A DNA stretch of 55,990 bases from Candidatus Anammoxibacter sp. (lineage in GTDB: Bacteria; Planctomycetota; Brocadiia; Brocadiales; Anammoxibacteraceae). Position 1 is the first letter of the stretch; the number at the start of each line of letters is the position of its first letter. Location: positions 1 to 55,990 of the forward strand of contig JAIQZO010000110.1 of assembly GCA_021777055.1 (NCBI GenBank), in the 5' to 3' direction. Shown one piece after another: positions 24,937 to 34,393 of this stretch. A program made the translations under genes and the position numbers. The notes beneath the pieces are model-generated. The model did no database searches, was not told the DNA's origin, and saw nothing but the letters and a program-made list of their open reading frames with translations.

Positions 24937-24968
24937 GCATTGGTTTAAAAGAATCTGATAATATCTGA
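24933..24968 (+). pseudogene. MNT nucleotidyltransferase antitoxin, only first 11 codons left
   Basis: ATG at 24933 overlaps the HEPN stop and reads MSIGLKESDNI followed by a stop. MNT partners of HI0074-like proteins often begin with MxxGLKESD, so this is the native start of the missing antitoxin gene. The catalytic GSR-x-D core would follow within 30 residues but is absent from the next 700 bases. Confidence 0.6.
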
Positions 24969-25636
24969 GACTGTTATAAAAGGAGAAATTACCATCCATG
25001 TTCGTGCTACTGTTATTATATGACCGATGGTATGATGGTATTATATACATCTCCACATACTTTGCACATCTCCAATGCACACCACCCAAGCCTTTCGGCA
25101 AGATCTTGTAACCACAACAACTAATATATTCGCTCCACCTTTATGGCAAATAATACTATAAAGAAATCTACGCTTTAGAAGTCTATTAACTCCAGTCTTG
25201 TATCATTTGAGTTATAAGTTCGGTAAGATTATGAATGGTATATTTGCTGTTGTTAAAGTAATATGGATGTAGGTTATATTTGTGCGAAGAATAGATATTG
25301 TCGCAGTTTTTTAGAGATAAAGTTGGCTCAGATTTCTAACTGAACTGGATTATACCAGTGATCAAGCAGACTGGAGAAAACTTTCAACGAACGCAGTTAA
25401 GATCCATGAGCCTCTAATGATCGGGCTTAAAGTTTGTGATACTATAAATGAAGGCTCTTCAAAAATATTTAAACGTTTTTGGGTTAAAAGGTACAACGTT
25501 CGACGTTCAACGTTTCTTTATATATTTGACCTTTGAACCCAGAACCTTGAACCATGAACGCGAAAATTTTTGTTTTAGCTGATTATAAATCTGAGACATA
25601 AATTCGCACAATTACGGAGTGAGAATCTAATACGAA
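24969..25636. other. Gene-free stretch, origin unclear
   Basis: No gene or clear repeat of the window families was recognised, apart from low-complexity TTCGACGTTCAACGTTTC and CCTTTGAACC..CCTTGAACC runs (about 25498-25560). The MNT gene should have occupied its beginning. Confidence 0.4.
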
Positions 25637-26269
25637 ATGTTGCAAAAATGTTCCGAATGTTTACAAGTTCTAAAGTTTTGTGTGTGTAATGTTGTTTCTC
25701 CGGTGATGACTGATACAAGGGTCCTTGTTATCATGCATTATCGGGAGTTTGATAAAAGTAGTAATACCGGGAGACTGGTTAAATATGGCCTGAAAAACAG
25801 CGAAATTCGCGTGCATGGATTTAATGATAATCGTCTTGAAACAGGCGATCTTATAAATAATGGATATCGAAAATTGTTTCTATTTCCCAGGGATGATGCA
25901 AAGGTTATTACACCCAATATGATAAAGAATGGAACCGGACCGGTAATGTTAATCATACCTGATGGCAATTGGCGGCAGGCCGCAAGAATGTATACCCGCA
26001 TTGGCCGTAAAAATAACTTTGAGTGTGTAAAGCTTCCCCCGGGGCTGCCGGCAGAGTATCAATTACGATCAAATGCTTTTCCTGAACGTTTAAATACTTT
26101 TGAGGCAATAATAAGGGCAATGAAAATGATTGAGGGTAAGGAGGTTGAAAATAGATTAAATATTCTTTACAAGACAATGACAACACGCTTTCTTTATACT
26201 AGAGGGCGTGCCAAGAAGAGCGACGTATATGGGGGGATTCCGGAGGACGATATTTCGTTTAAGAAGTAA
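25637..26269 (+). CDS. DTW-domain protein (tRNA-uridine aminocarboxypropyltransferase-like)
   Basis: The 210-residue protein has the N-terminal zinc-type cysteines CSECLQVLKFCVC (residues about 5-17) and the DTW-domain blocks VLVIMHYREFDKSSNTGR and LIIPDGNWRQAARM. In most members the name-giving motif is D-G-T-W; here it is DGNW. The next block, LRSNAFPERLNTFEAIIRAM, replaces the usual STLEA. Family knowledge: DTW proteins such as E. coli TapT (YfiP) transfer an aminocarboxypropyl group from S-adenosylmethionine to tRNA uridine. The same reaction is likely but the altered motif leaves some doubt. No operon partner. Confidence 0.82.
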   Translation: MLQKCSECLQVLKFCVCNVVSPVMTDTRVLVIMHYREFDKSSNTGRLVKYGLKNSEIRVHGFNDNRLETGDLINNGYRKLFLFPRDDAKVITPNMIKNGTGPVMLIIPDGNWRQAARMYTRIGRKNNFECVKLPPGLPAEYQLRSNAFPERLNTFEAIIRAMKMIEGKEVENRLNILYKTMTTRFLYTRGRAKKSDVYGGIPEDDISFKK

Positions 26270-26717
26270 ATGTGGGTTTTCAATCAATGCTAAGAATGAG
26301 GCTAATTGGGTATATAACAAGGTCGCTGTTATTCTGTTAATAGATTAGGTTGAATTCCTTCCATTACCGTGTAACTTTAAAGCCATACTCTTCAAACAGG
26401 GGGTGCGTATTATAATGATGCGTGAATCTCAATATCTCTTATATAGCATTAGGTTACAAGGAACATTGCTGGTTCAAGGCTCCGACTTGAACCAAGCTGA
26501 CCTTAACAATACTCTGTATTGTGTAAATATCATAATTTCCTTTAATACTGCTTATTACTTGGCAACAGAGTTGCCTTAATGTCAGTATGGTTCAAGTCTG
26601 GAGACTTGAACCAACGGAAGTCTTTACAGGATATTTAAAAGATGCAAAGTTCGTTTTAGGCCTTCTAGCATCCTATTTGTACATCATATAATTCGCTCAC
26701 CCTTCAAACAAGTTTGG
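26270..26717. other. Convergent gap holding a hairpin-ended element
   Basis: The main content is the third full copy of the hairpin-ended element (26468-26615). No strong intrinsic terminator was identified for either converging gene. Confidence 0.5.
26468..26615 (+). repeat. Hairpin-ended element, diverged copy
   Basis: Left hairpin GGTTCAAGGCTCCGACTTGA ACC, then AAGCTGACCTTAACAATACTC and, at the other end, GGCAACAGAGTTGCC, TTAATGTCAGTATGG and the right hairpin TTCAAGTCTGGAGACTTGAA. The internal palindromes are swapped relative to the other two copies: the ACAATACTCTGTATTGT type is on the left and the GCAAC type on the right. Confidence 0.7.
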
Positions 26718-28889
26718 TCAACCCCCAATAATATATCTATATAATTCGCTATTGTTCTTAGAAGAATAGAGTTTCTCTCTATACTTTTCTTTTGTTAAAG
26801 ATTGATTAATCTTTGCCATAAATTCAATATAAGGTTGGGGATTGGTTTTTGGTGTTAATACAAGTATAAACAATTTTGACGGCTTACCATCAAGGGCTCC
26901 AAAGTTGAGTCCATCTTTTTTTAGCCCGATGGCAACCTTAAGTTCTCTTACAGCATCGGTCCTTGCATGGGGAAATGCAATTCCATCCTGTAACCCTGTA
27001 GACATAATCTCTTCCCGACATAAGATATCGTCCAGTACTCGCTGATAATTTTCAGGAAGGAGCTGTTGGGATCTTAACAATAAGTTGATCAACTCTTTTA
27101 CGATCTCTTTTTTATTTCTACCCTTTAAATCTATCTCAACGGCCAGAGGTGATAACACTTTAGATATTTCTCCTCTTTGCGGCAATTCCTTCTCATGTCC
27201 TATAAGAAGTTGACGTCTGATTTGCTCTTTATCCGTAACAGATTTAAGGTTGCTGATAAAATTCTCAAATTCCGCTATAACTTCAAAGAAGAGTGTACGG
27301 ATAAAAGGCTCATCATTAATGGAGCAATCAAAACTTAACATTTGAGGACTATAACGATATGTTATAAAGGCGCAGTCTTTTCGCATATAGTAAATATCTT
27401 GAGGGAGATCCGCATGATGGATATAAAATCCCTCCCGCTCAAATGCATCTATAACCTTATCTTGCATCAATACTGCGGTCTCTTCACTGGGCATATCATA
27501 GGTTATAAAGCAAGCTTCTTGTTCCGCGGTTATTTTCTTTTTTATCCCCGGTTTTGAAGAAGCTAAAAGCCTGTCCAGCAATAGGGGGGTAATCAAGGTT
27601 GTGATAAATGTCATGATAACAGTCACGCCGAATATCTCTTCGTTAATAAAACCGGATGCCAGTCCTATCCCTGCAATAATTAAAGCAACTTCACCCCGTG
27701 GGACCATACCTATTCCCACTCTTAAAGCTCCACGCCAATTAAAATCCAAAAACAAAGCTGGTATACAGCAGCCCGCCATCTTCCCCAAAACCGCAAAAGC
27801 AGTATAAAGAAGACTGAACTTTAATACCATTTCAGTAAATACTTGATTAAAATTGATCAGCATTCCCATCACACAAAAGAAGATAGGTACCAGGAATCTA
27901 TAAATGCCATCCAGTTTATCCTGAATAACATAACAAAGGTCTGTTTTAGACAATGACAAGCCGGTTATGTAAGCACCGATAATCATAGCTAAACCGGAAT
28001 GTTCGAAAATACCTGCCAGCAATAAGGCCAGGGCAAAACTCATCAAAGCTATTTTTCGTCGATCCTTTAATTTCTTTAAAAACAGACTTATTCGCTGTGC
28101 ATATATAAAACCCAGGATTGTAAATCCTAGCCACATTATTAAAGCCTTAAAAGAGATCATTGCGACATGAAGCAATGAAAACTCTCCTTTCTTAGCCATT
28201 CCAATTATTATGGCAAGAATAATGATTCCGAGAACATCGTCAATGACGGCGGCAGAGAGGACCGTTACACCTTCTGGTGTATTAATTTTTTGCTTCTCAG
28301 AAAGAATACGGGCGCTAATACCCACAGAGGTAGCAGTTGATATCACACCTAGAAACAACGGAATGGGATCAAAAAAACTTACCTGATGACCAAGGAGGTG
28401 ATTTCCCAGTAATATCCCAACAAAATCACCGGCAACAAAACTGAATATGACACCAAATATTCCGATAATCGACCCAGCCTTAGAATATTTTACGAATGTT
28501 CTGATGTCTGTTTGCAGACCTGCAAAGAAAAGTAAAATAATGGAAGCAATTGTGGCCAGGTCATAAAGCTCTATAGAGATAGGTAATTGCGGATGTACAG
28601 GGAATATTCCTTCTTCAAACCCTAGAAAACGAATGCTACCCAACCCAAAAGGACCAATAATTAGACCGGAAATAATTTCACCAAGGACACTGGGCAGGTG
28701 AAGTTTTTTAAAAACCATCCCACCAATCCAAGCAGCTATAATAATTAAACTTACTTGAAAGACAAAAAGATTTATCCTGTGAACAAAATCTGATTGAACA
28801 TTCGTATCGGAGGCCCAAAGATCTGCAGGTATGAAAAAGATAAAGAAAAGAAAGGAGAGGGTTAAGCATTTTATGAACTTTATATTCAT
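26718..28889 (-). CDS. CPA2-type cation/proton antiporter fused to PTS EIIA domain
   Basis: 723 residues. A signal-like first helix (to WASDT, about residue 27) is followed by about 12 membrane segments of the Na+/H+ exchanger (KefB/GerN-like) fold, from LGEIISGLIIGPFGLG through IAGIGLASGFINEEIFG (residues about 40-440). A linker domain of about 130 residues follows, then an EIIA(Fru/Ntr)-type domain (about 575-723) with the phosphorylatable His in GIAFPHARTD (about 641). Known: antiporters exchange Na+ or K+ for protons; EIIA domains take phosphate from HPr/NPr. A phosphorylation-controlled antiporter is inferred. No other PTS gene is in the window. Confidence 0.88.
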   Translation of the reverse strand: MNIKFIKCLTLSFLFFIFFIPADLWASDTNVQSDFVHRINLFVFQVSLIIIAAWIGGMVFKKLHLPSVLGEIISGLIIGPFGLGSIRFLGFEEGIFPVHPQLPISIELYDLATIASIILLFFAGLQTDIRTFVKYSKAGSIIGIFGVIFSFVAGDFVGILLGNHLLGHQVSFFDPIPLFLGVISTATSVGISARILSEKQKINTPEGVTVLSAAVIDDVLGIIILAIIIGMAKKGEFSLLHVAMISFKALIMWLGFTILGFIYAQRISLFLKKLKDRRKIALMSFALALLLAGIFEHSGLAMIIGAYITGLSLSKTDLCYVIQDKLDGIYRFLVPIFFCVMGMLINFNQVFTEMVLKFSLLYTAFAVLGKMAGCCIPALFLDFNWRGALRVGIGMVPRGEVALIIAGIGLASGFINEEIFGVTVIMTFITTLITPLLLDRLLASSKPGIKKKITAEQEACFITYDMPSEETAVLMQDKVIDAFEREGFYIHHADLPQDIYYMRKDCAFITYRYSPQMLSFDCSINDEPFIRTLFFEVIAEFENFISNLKSVTDKEQIRRQLLIGHEKELPQRGEISKVLSPLAVEIDLKGRNKKEIVKELINLLLRSQQLLPENYQRVLDDILCREEIMSTGLQDGIAFPHARTDAVRELKVAIGLKKDGLNFGALDGKPSKLFILVLTPKTNPQPYIEFMAKINQSLTKEKYREKLYSSKNNSELYRYIIGG

Positions 28890-29311
28890 ATCTGCGCCTT
28901 GTTCTGTAAAAATATGTATATATATATTTCTTATTCAATTAGTCACAAATAAACACGATATAGTAATATTATATCACCATATTCTCCTAAATATAATTTT
29001 GGAGAATACAAATAGAAACGTTCCTAACAAATGCATTAACCATACCGTAAAAAAAAACGTAGTTAGTGAAATAGAATAGGTAATTCTATTTCACTCATTA
29101 CAGAGTTTAGAATCAAAATATGTTACTCCTTTACGCTAAGGGCTATTGCTAAAAGTGTTTCAAACATGAAATTTCTTGATTTCTACAATTTATTGTATAT
29201 ACTTCTTTTTGAGGTAAAAAATAACTTCTTCTCAACTCATCAACCCGGAAAATATCTTTTTGACCAAAAGCCTGAAGCATGTCCAAATAGGTAGAGTACG
29301 TCTAAAATAGG
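28890..29311. promoter_or_regulatory. Divergent promoter region with palindromes
   Basis: This 422-base region separates the leftward antiporter and rightward UbiB-like gene. It contains ATTCTCC-N13-GGAGAAT (28981-29007) and a perfect 13-bp hairpin AGTGAAATAGAAT-AGGTA-ATTCTATTTCACT (29065-29095). Either could be an operator. Confidence 0.4.
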
Positions 29312-30937
29312 ATGGCGGATAATCTTTTATTAACAGCTCTGAGAGCGCAGATACGTGAGTGGATAGGAGAGACAGAAACGCCCGCGCATGGTGACCTGGA
29401 ATCCGTTATAGCTAGCCTTACCAGTGAGTTTGACGTTTCTGAGTACAGAAAAGAGATAGCAGAAGCAATTATTTCCGAATTAAAGTTGTGCGATGTTATC
29501 CCGGAAGTTCATAGAGAGTACAGACCAATCGTTTATGATGGCGTTCTGTTTCTTCTTTCTAATCTGTCCTGGAAGCGATTTATCCAACTGGTTGTCAGAC
29601 AACTCCTGCTTGGAGAGGAGATCCCTCCTGAACAAAGACTTATAGAACTGGCAAGGGAGCTCCCAACCCTTCATAAACTAGGCCAGATCATTGCTAGAAA
29701 CAGGGATGTGGAGTTTCGGTTTAGAAAATGGCTGATCCTTCTGGAAAACGATACATCAGACGCAGACGCGCAACCCTTTCTAAAGACAATCCTGGAAGAA
29801 ACCGGCAATGCCTCTATAATAGTGACTGGTGATAAAATTCTCGCTGAAGCCAGTGTGGCAGCAGTGGTTCCCTTTAAATGGCAGGCCCCGGATACAGGAG
29901 AGTGCTATGATGGTGTTTTTAAGCTGCTTAAGCCCCATGTAAAGGAACATCTTCACGAAGAGATGGCTCTCCTTGACGCGCTGGCACATTACTACGATAA
30001 AAACAGGGAAATCTATCTATTAAAGGATTTTCGATTTATTGAAACCTTCCGGAATGTTAAAGAGTCTATCATGAAGGAGATTCATTTGGCGGGTGAACAG
30101 GCTAATCTCAAAGAAGCTCATACCTTTTACAGTGAAAATCCCTTTACAAAAATACCTGATCTCTATCCATTCTCAACAAAGAATATGACAGCAATGGAGC
30201 GTATCAGAGGGGTGAAAATAACAGATACTACTCTTTCTAAAGAACAAAAAGAGCGCCTGGCAAAGAGACTTTTTATTACCATTGTTATTCAACCCCTTTT
30301 TTCCCTCAATGAGGTGACGATATTCCATGGAGATCCCCATGGTGGCAATATTTTTGCCATTCCGGGGAAAAATGGAGAACCCGTCATTGCACTTCTGGAC
30401 TGGAGCCTTGCCGGGAAACTTACAAGAACAGGGAGAAGTAATATTCTCAGGCTCAGCCTCTCTGTTTTAACAGGTGACAAGGAGCAAATCTATCAAATCC
30501 TGGCGGCATTATCAGAGGATAACCTCGGTGACTCTTCCGAGCTTTCAAAACGATCCCGGCAGTGCATTTACGAATTCTTTAATGACGACAGCAATAGGAT
30601 GCCAGGGCAGTTAATGAAGAGAACTTTCCTTCTTGTTGATAGCATTGCCAAAGAAGGTATAAATTTTCCCGCAGATCTGCTTCTTTTAAGAAAATCAATC
30701 TTTACCCTGGAAGGTCTTTTATACGAGCTTGACCAAGCTTTTGATATGGACCGATGTATGTTTACATTTTTGGGGCAGATTTTGTCAGAAGAAATGCCCC
30801 TGAGGTGGTTCTACCTTTGGTTTCCTCTATTTGACAGTGCGCAGCATTATAAGAGCCAATACTCCAACATGGAGCTTTTAGAGATTATTAACAAACTGGC
30901 TGTGATGATGTTTCAGCGTTTAAGTGGATTAAGATAA
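29312..30937 (+). CDS. UbiB/AarF (ABC1/ADCK) family atypical kinase
   Basis: 541 residues. The family signature KxGQ is present as KLGQIIARN (about 129-137). The ATP-site lysine is likely in GVFKLLKP, catalytic HGDPHGGNIF matches the UbiB catalytic loop (Asp and Asn), and LLDWSLAG is the metal-binding DFG equivalent. UbiB-type proteins have ATPase activity and support isoprenoid quinone biosynthesis or lipid handling; they are not proven protein kinases. No C-terminal membrane helices as in E. coli UbiB are obvious. The N-terminal 120 residues are helical and unassigned. No quinone-biosynthesis gene is adjacent. Confidence 0.85.
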   Translation: MADNLLLTALRAQIREWIGETETPAHGDLESVIASLTSEFDVSEYRKEIAEAIISELKLCDVIPEVHREYRPIVYDGVLFLLSNLSWKRFIQLVVRQLLLGEEIPPEQRLIELARELPTLHKLGQIIARNRDVEFRFRKWLILLENDTSDADAQPFLKTILEETGNASIIVTGDKILAEASVAAVVPFKWQAPDTGECYDGVFKLLKPHVKEHLHEEMALLDALAHYYDKNREIYLLKDFRFIETFRNVKESIMKEIHLAGEQANLKEAHTFYSENPFTKIPDLYPFSTKNMTAMERIRGVKITDTTLSKEQKERLAKRLFITIVIQPLFSLNEVTIFHGDPHGGNIFAIPGKNGEPVIALLDWSLAGKLTRTGRSNILRLSLSVLTGDKEQIYQILAALSEDNLGDSSELSKRSRQCIYEFFNDDSNRMPGQLMKRTFLLVDSIAKEGINFPADLLLLRKSIFTLEGLLYELDQAFDMDRCMFTFLGQILSEEMPLRWFYLWFPLFDSAQHYKSQYSNMELLEIINKLAVMMFQRLSGLR

Positions 30938-31313
30938 AGTAGCTCTACAGATTTACGATCATATAGCTTTTATATACTCTTTGGCTTTAATATCAAAAGT
31001 GTTACATCTGATGAAGATTGAAACCTTAGATGTAAAAAACATGATCGTAAGCATTTCAATTGTGGAGTTGACGACTTAAATATCTATTTGCAGCAATATG
31101 CAGATCAATAGTCTTGCTTCATGCCTACAAAAAGCAAGTCAAGAAACTATCGCAGAAAGAAGAATGTATTGCAATCAAAAGAATGAAGGATTTGGGAAAT
31201 GAAAAAATAGTTAAACTTAATGATGTTATTGCTAGATCAATGACTACCAAGGAAGAAAGAAACTGTTTGAACGAGAACCTTTAATAAATGAGGTAGCTAA
31301 AAATGTTGCGAAA
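30938..31313. other. Gap carrying a decayed HigB-HigA locus
   Basis: The second half (31108 onward) translates as the C-terminus of a HigB toxin running into the N-terminus of a HigA antitoxin. The first half, 30938-31107, shows no further recognisable feature. Confidence 0.55.
31108..31284 (+). pseudogene. HigB toxin C-terminal fragment running into HigA start
   Basis: One frame reads IVLLHAYKKQVKKLSQKEEC and AIKRMKDL, matching the end of Gp49-like HigB toxins (IVLLHGFxKKTQKTPxxE, AxxRxxxY). The frame continues as IVKLNDVIARSMTTKEER, the start of a HigA antitoxin, and stops at 31284. HigB residues before VLLH are shifted by one base (ADQ then a stop in another frame). The HigA sequence resumes in the next frame at ..PLINEVAKNVAKMRKS (31278 on). 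So there are at least two frameshifts. Confidence 0.6.
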
Positions 31314-32906
31314 ATGAGAAAGTCTACTAAACTTACCCAAGAAGAACTTGCGAAAAGTTTAGAAACTATTCTGGAAGTTATATCACGTTTAGAGATGGCA
31401 GAAACAACCCGTATGCCATTTTTAGGACTATTGTCGCGTATAGCACAAGCTGTTGGCCGTGATTCATTTCTGGATGGTAGCGATAACTGCCAGCTTATTG
31501 CCAATGTTGGCCAGGCAGACAACGATAGTGATGGTTCAGGTGACGTCTGTGACCCTGACGATGATAATGACACAGTTGCGGATGGCTTAGACAACTGTCC
31601 ATTCACAGCTAATACTGACCAGGCTGATTTCGATGGTGATAATATAGGTGATGCGTGTGATGGTGATCGTGATGGTGACGGAGTTTTAAACGAGGATGAC
31701 AACTGTCCTGATAATCCAAATCCAGACCAGGCAGACAACGATGGTGATGGTTCAGGTGATACCTGTGACACTGATGATGATAATGATGGTGTGGAAGATG
31801 GCTTAGACAACTGTCCATTCACTTCTAACCCTGACCAGAGTGACATTGATGGTGATAATATAGGTGATGCATGTGATATAGACATTGACGGTGATGGTGT
31901 TAACAACGATGTAGACAATTGTCCATCCGCTGCCAACACTGATCAGACTAATACAGATGGTGACAGTGAGGGTGATGCCTGTGATATGGACGATGATAAT
32001 GACGGCGTTGTAGATGGTGACGATAACTGTCCACTAGTTGCCAACGCTGGCCAGGCTGATAGCGATGGTGACGGGATGGGTGATATCTGTGACCCGGACG
32101 ATGATAATGACGGTGTGGCAGATGGTGATGATAACTGTCCGTTAACCGCCAACACTAATCAGGCTGACAATGATCTAGATGGACCTGGCGATGCCTGTGA
32201 CCCGGACGATGATAATGACGGTGTACTAGATGTCAATGACAACTGCCAGTTCACTGCTAATCCTTCTCAGTCGGATGCTGATGGTGACGGTAAAGGAGAT
32301 GCCTGTGATACCGATTCTGATGGTGATGGCGTCCTCAACGAGGATGATAACTGTCCTGATGATCCAAATACCTTTCAGGAGGATATGGATGGAGACGGTA
32401 CAGGTGACGCGTGTGATATAGACATAGACGGTGATGGTGTGAACAACGATGTGGACAATTGCCCGTTAACTACCAACACGAATCAGGCTGACAATGATCT
32501 TGATGGCCTTGGTGATGTCTGTGACCCGGACGATGATAATGATGGAGTGGCAGATGGTGAAGATAACTGTCCGTTAACCGCCAACACTACTCAAGATGAC
32601 TTTGATGGTGATGGATTAGGTGATGTCTGTGACGATGACAGTGACGGGGACGGAGTGTTGAACAGCAGTGATGTCTGTTCATTTACCGAACTTGGAGAAA
32701 TTGTTGATCCTGCAAACGGTTGTTCCATTGATCAGCTTAATCCATGTGAAGGACCTCGCGGCACAACTGAAGAATGGAAAAACCATGGTCAGTATATTTC
32801 CAGTGTTGCGAAAAGTGCAAATAGCTTCCTCGAACAGGGGTTGATAACAGAGGAGGAAAAGGACGAAATCATGTCTAACGTGGCAAATTCGAGTTGTGGA
32901 AAATAG
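31314..32906 (+). CDS. Chimera: HigA HTH remnant joined to thrombospondin type 3 repeats
   Basis: 530 residues. The first 52 are the XRE helix-turn-helix of a HigA antitoxin (LTQEELAKSLETILEVISRL). The frame then passes directly (GRDSFLDGSDNC) into 11 calcium-binding thrombospondin type 3 repeats with the pattern DNCPxxxNxxQxDxDxDGxG DxCD (residues about 56-450) and a last degenerate one. The end (NPCEGPRGTTEEWKNHGQYI) is a domain typical of secreted TSP3 proteins. There is no signal peptide, so as read the repeats would stay in the cytoplasm, where calcium is low. Either a deletion fused two genes, or the true start and export signal of the TSP3 gene are lost. Confidence 0.7.
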   Translation: MRKSTKLTQEELAKSLETILEVISRLEMAETTRMPFLGLLSRIAQAVGRDSFLDGSDNCQLIANVGQADNDSDGSGDVCDPDDDNDTVADGLDNCPFTANTDQADFDGDNIGDACDGDRDGDGVLNEDDNCPDNPNPDQADNDGDGSGDTCDTDDDNDGVEDGLDNCPFTSNPDQSDIDGDNIGDACDIDIDGDGVNNDVDNCPSAANTDQTNTDGDSEGDACDMDDDNDGVVDGDDNCPLVANAGQADSDGDGMGDICDPDDDNDGVADGDDNCPLTANTNQADNDLDGPGDACDPDDDNDGVLDVNDNCQFTANPSQSDADGDGKGDACDTDSDGDGVLNEDDNCPDDPNTFQEDMDGDGTGDACDIDIDGDGVNNDVDNCPLTTNTNQADNDLDGLGDVCDPDDDNDGVADGEDNCPLTANTTQDDFDGDGLGDVCDDDSDGDGVLNSSDVCSFTELGEIVDPANGCSIDQLNPCEGPRGTTEEWKNHGQYISSVAKSANSFLEQGLITEEEKDEIMSNVANSSCGK

Positions 32907-32957
32907 TAACGGCTATACTAGCAAAAAGTAGGTTGTTTTTTTATTCAGTATTAATAT

Positions 32958-32989
32958 AAGGCGAGGCACTTATGTGCCTCGCCTTTTTT
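32958..32989 (+). terminator. Intrinsic terminator after the TSP3 gene
   Basis: GGCGAGGCAC-TTAT-GTGCCTCGCC followed by six T residues lies 52 bases past the stop. It is the clearest rho-independent terminator in the window together with the one at 36406. Confidence 0.9.
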
Positions 32990-33982
32990 ATTGCAAGTTA
33001 TTATTGAATAGAGTGAGCACGTACTGGGTAGTCGTTTTCCATAGATTTAGTGAGGTTTGAGATATTATGGATAATTCTGCTTCAGGTTATATGATGCATC
33101 ATCTTTCATTTAAAACTTAGTGCTTGAGCGTGAATGCCACACTTCCTTTTGATATTGGAACCTAAAAAATAGCATGAATAGCCGCAACGATTCCGTCTCC
33201 GCTTCTTTTGATATTCGTAATCTTGAACTCATATGTTTTTCCGGAATTTTCGAATAGCCCACCTCACCTTCACCATTGCTTACAACTCCTATATTTAGGC
33301 GATTTGCGTATCTCATAAACATCAAATCAGACTCTTTTGGTTGTCAGTCTGGATAAGAAGGCCTCATCGAACCATCACTTACGCCTACAGAATACATTTG
33401 GCCTGTGTTATCATCCCTATTTTCATACCCTAATAAAATATCGTAAGCTTTGCCGTCCCATCTTATGTCCCTCTGTAAGTATTATGGATGGTGGGGTCTT
33501 ATGACTAATTGCTAAAAGTTAATTAATATCATAATCTTTTTGTTGCTTAGTTACACCATCACAAACCTATCCAGATTTGATTGGCTTTATAGTATGAGTT
33601 TTTATAAATCATCCATTCACGCATTTCTTCTTTAGCCTCCATTTACACTATCTGTAGGGTGATCACCCGATAGACAAACCATATTATTTATGTTATATAT
33701 GTAGCCCCTCGAAACAGCACTGTTCGATTCGCTGTTTGCGTATAGTTTAAAAAATGAAATAGCTGATACAGAAGAAATATAAAAATAGAACAACTAATGT
33801 AAGTATAGCAGCAGATACAACCATACGCAGCCATTGTAACTATGGTAGAAAATACTCGTTAATTATTAAAATATATCTTAACTTGCTTTTATAACCATAT
33901 ATTCTGACTTCCTTATCCTAAACGCTTTATCTATAGCGATAGCGCAAAATCAATGTATACATTGAAAAGGTGTACATAACTT
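32990..33982. other. About 1 kb without intact genes
   Basis: It holds one decayed minus-strand gene (33117-33481). The last 500 bases are AT-rich with no recognised repeat. TGTATACATTGAAAAGGTGT ACA near 33953 is the only near-palindrome before the next gene. Confidence 0.5.
33117..33481 (-). pseudogene. Decayed gene, possibly a beta-propeller-type protein
   Basis: A minus-strand frame reads RDIRWDGKAYDILLGYENRD, then GQMYSVGVSDGSMRPSYPD, an internal TGA (probably from Trp), and QPKESDLMFMRYANRLNIGV. After GEGEVG the sense continues one frame over as ENSGKTYEFKITNIKRSGDG, then a TAG, and ends SVAFTLKH at 33117. So there are at least two stops and one frameshift. The SYPDWQPKxxDLMF pattern recalls TolB/PD40 propeller repeats (PxWxPDGxxIxF). 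The identity is uncertain but the decay is clear. Confidence 0.6.
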
Positions 33983-34393
33983 ATGGTTTACGGGATCGAT
34001 ACAACACCATTTAATCGATTGAAAGAAAGGGTTGATGATCTACTTCCTACCACCCAAGCATTAGAGGACATTTTGTCTGTTTACCATCAAACACCGCAGG
34101 TATTACTGATTATACTCATGTCAAAACTAAATGAAGGGACTAAAGCGCCGCAGATCAACCTTGCTGAATTTATCAATGCTATTCGTGATGTTCAAGTAGC
34201 TCTCGAGCTTACAGAGTTGGGTACATACCTTTTGCAAAGTGAAGACAGCGATCCTAAGGAACACTTTGATAAAGCTTCCGCTATAACTAAAAGTATAAAA
34301 AAACTGATTGAAAAACATACTCAGTGGCAAGAACTTAAATCAGTTATGCATAAGCTGAAAGTATTAATTGCTACTATTAAAAGATCTCTTTAG
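33983..34393 (+). CDS. Hypothetical helical protein, 136 residues
   Basis: I do not recognise it. The 136-residue product is predicted almost entirely helical, lacks a signal peptide, and has a Lys-rich C-terminal third (SIKKLIEKHTQWQELKSVMH). No enzyme motif is seen. A ribosome binding site is weak (GGTGTAC region). The next gene begins 110 bases downstream with its own AGGAGG, so co-transcription is possible but not shown. Confidence 0.45.
   Translation: MVYGIDTTPFNRLKERVDDLLPTTQALEDILSVYHQTPQVLLIILMSKLNEGTKAPQINLAEFINAIRDVQVALELTELGTYLLQSEDSDPKEHFDKASAITKSIKKLIEKHTQWQELKSVMHKLKVLIATIKRSL

Noticed and set aside
31244..31939. 231-codon minus-strand Ser/Pro-rich frame opposite the TSP3 repeats
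   Set aside because: It is the antisense reading of DNCP/DGDG codons; repeats on one strand make a long open frame on the other.
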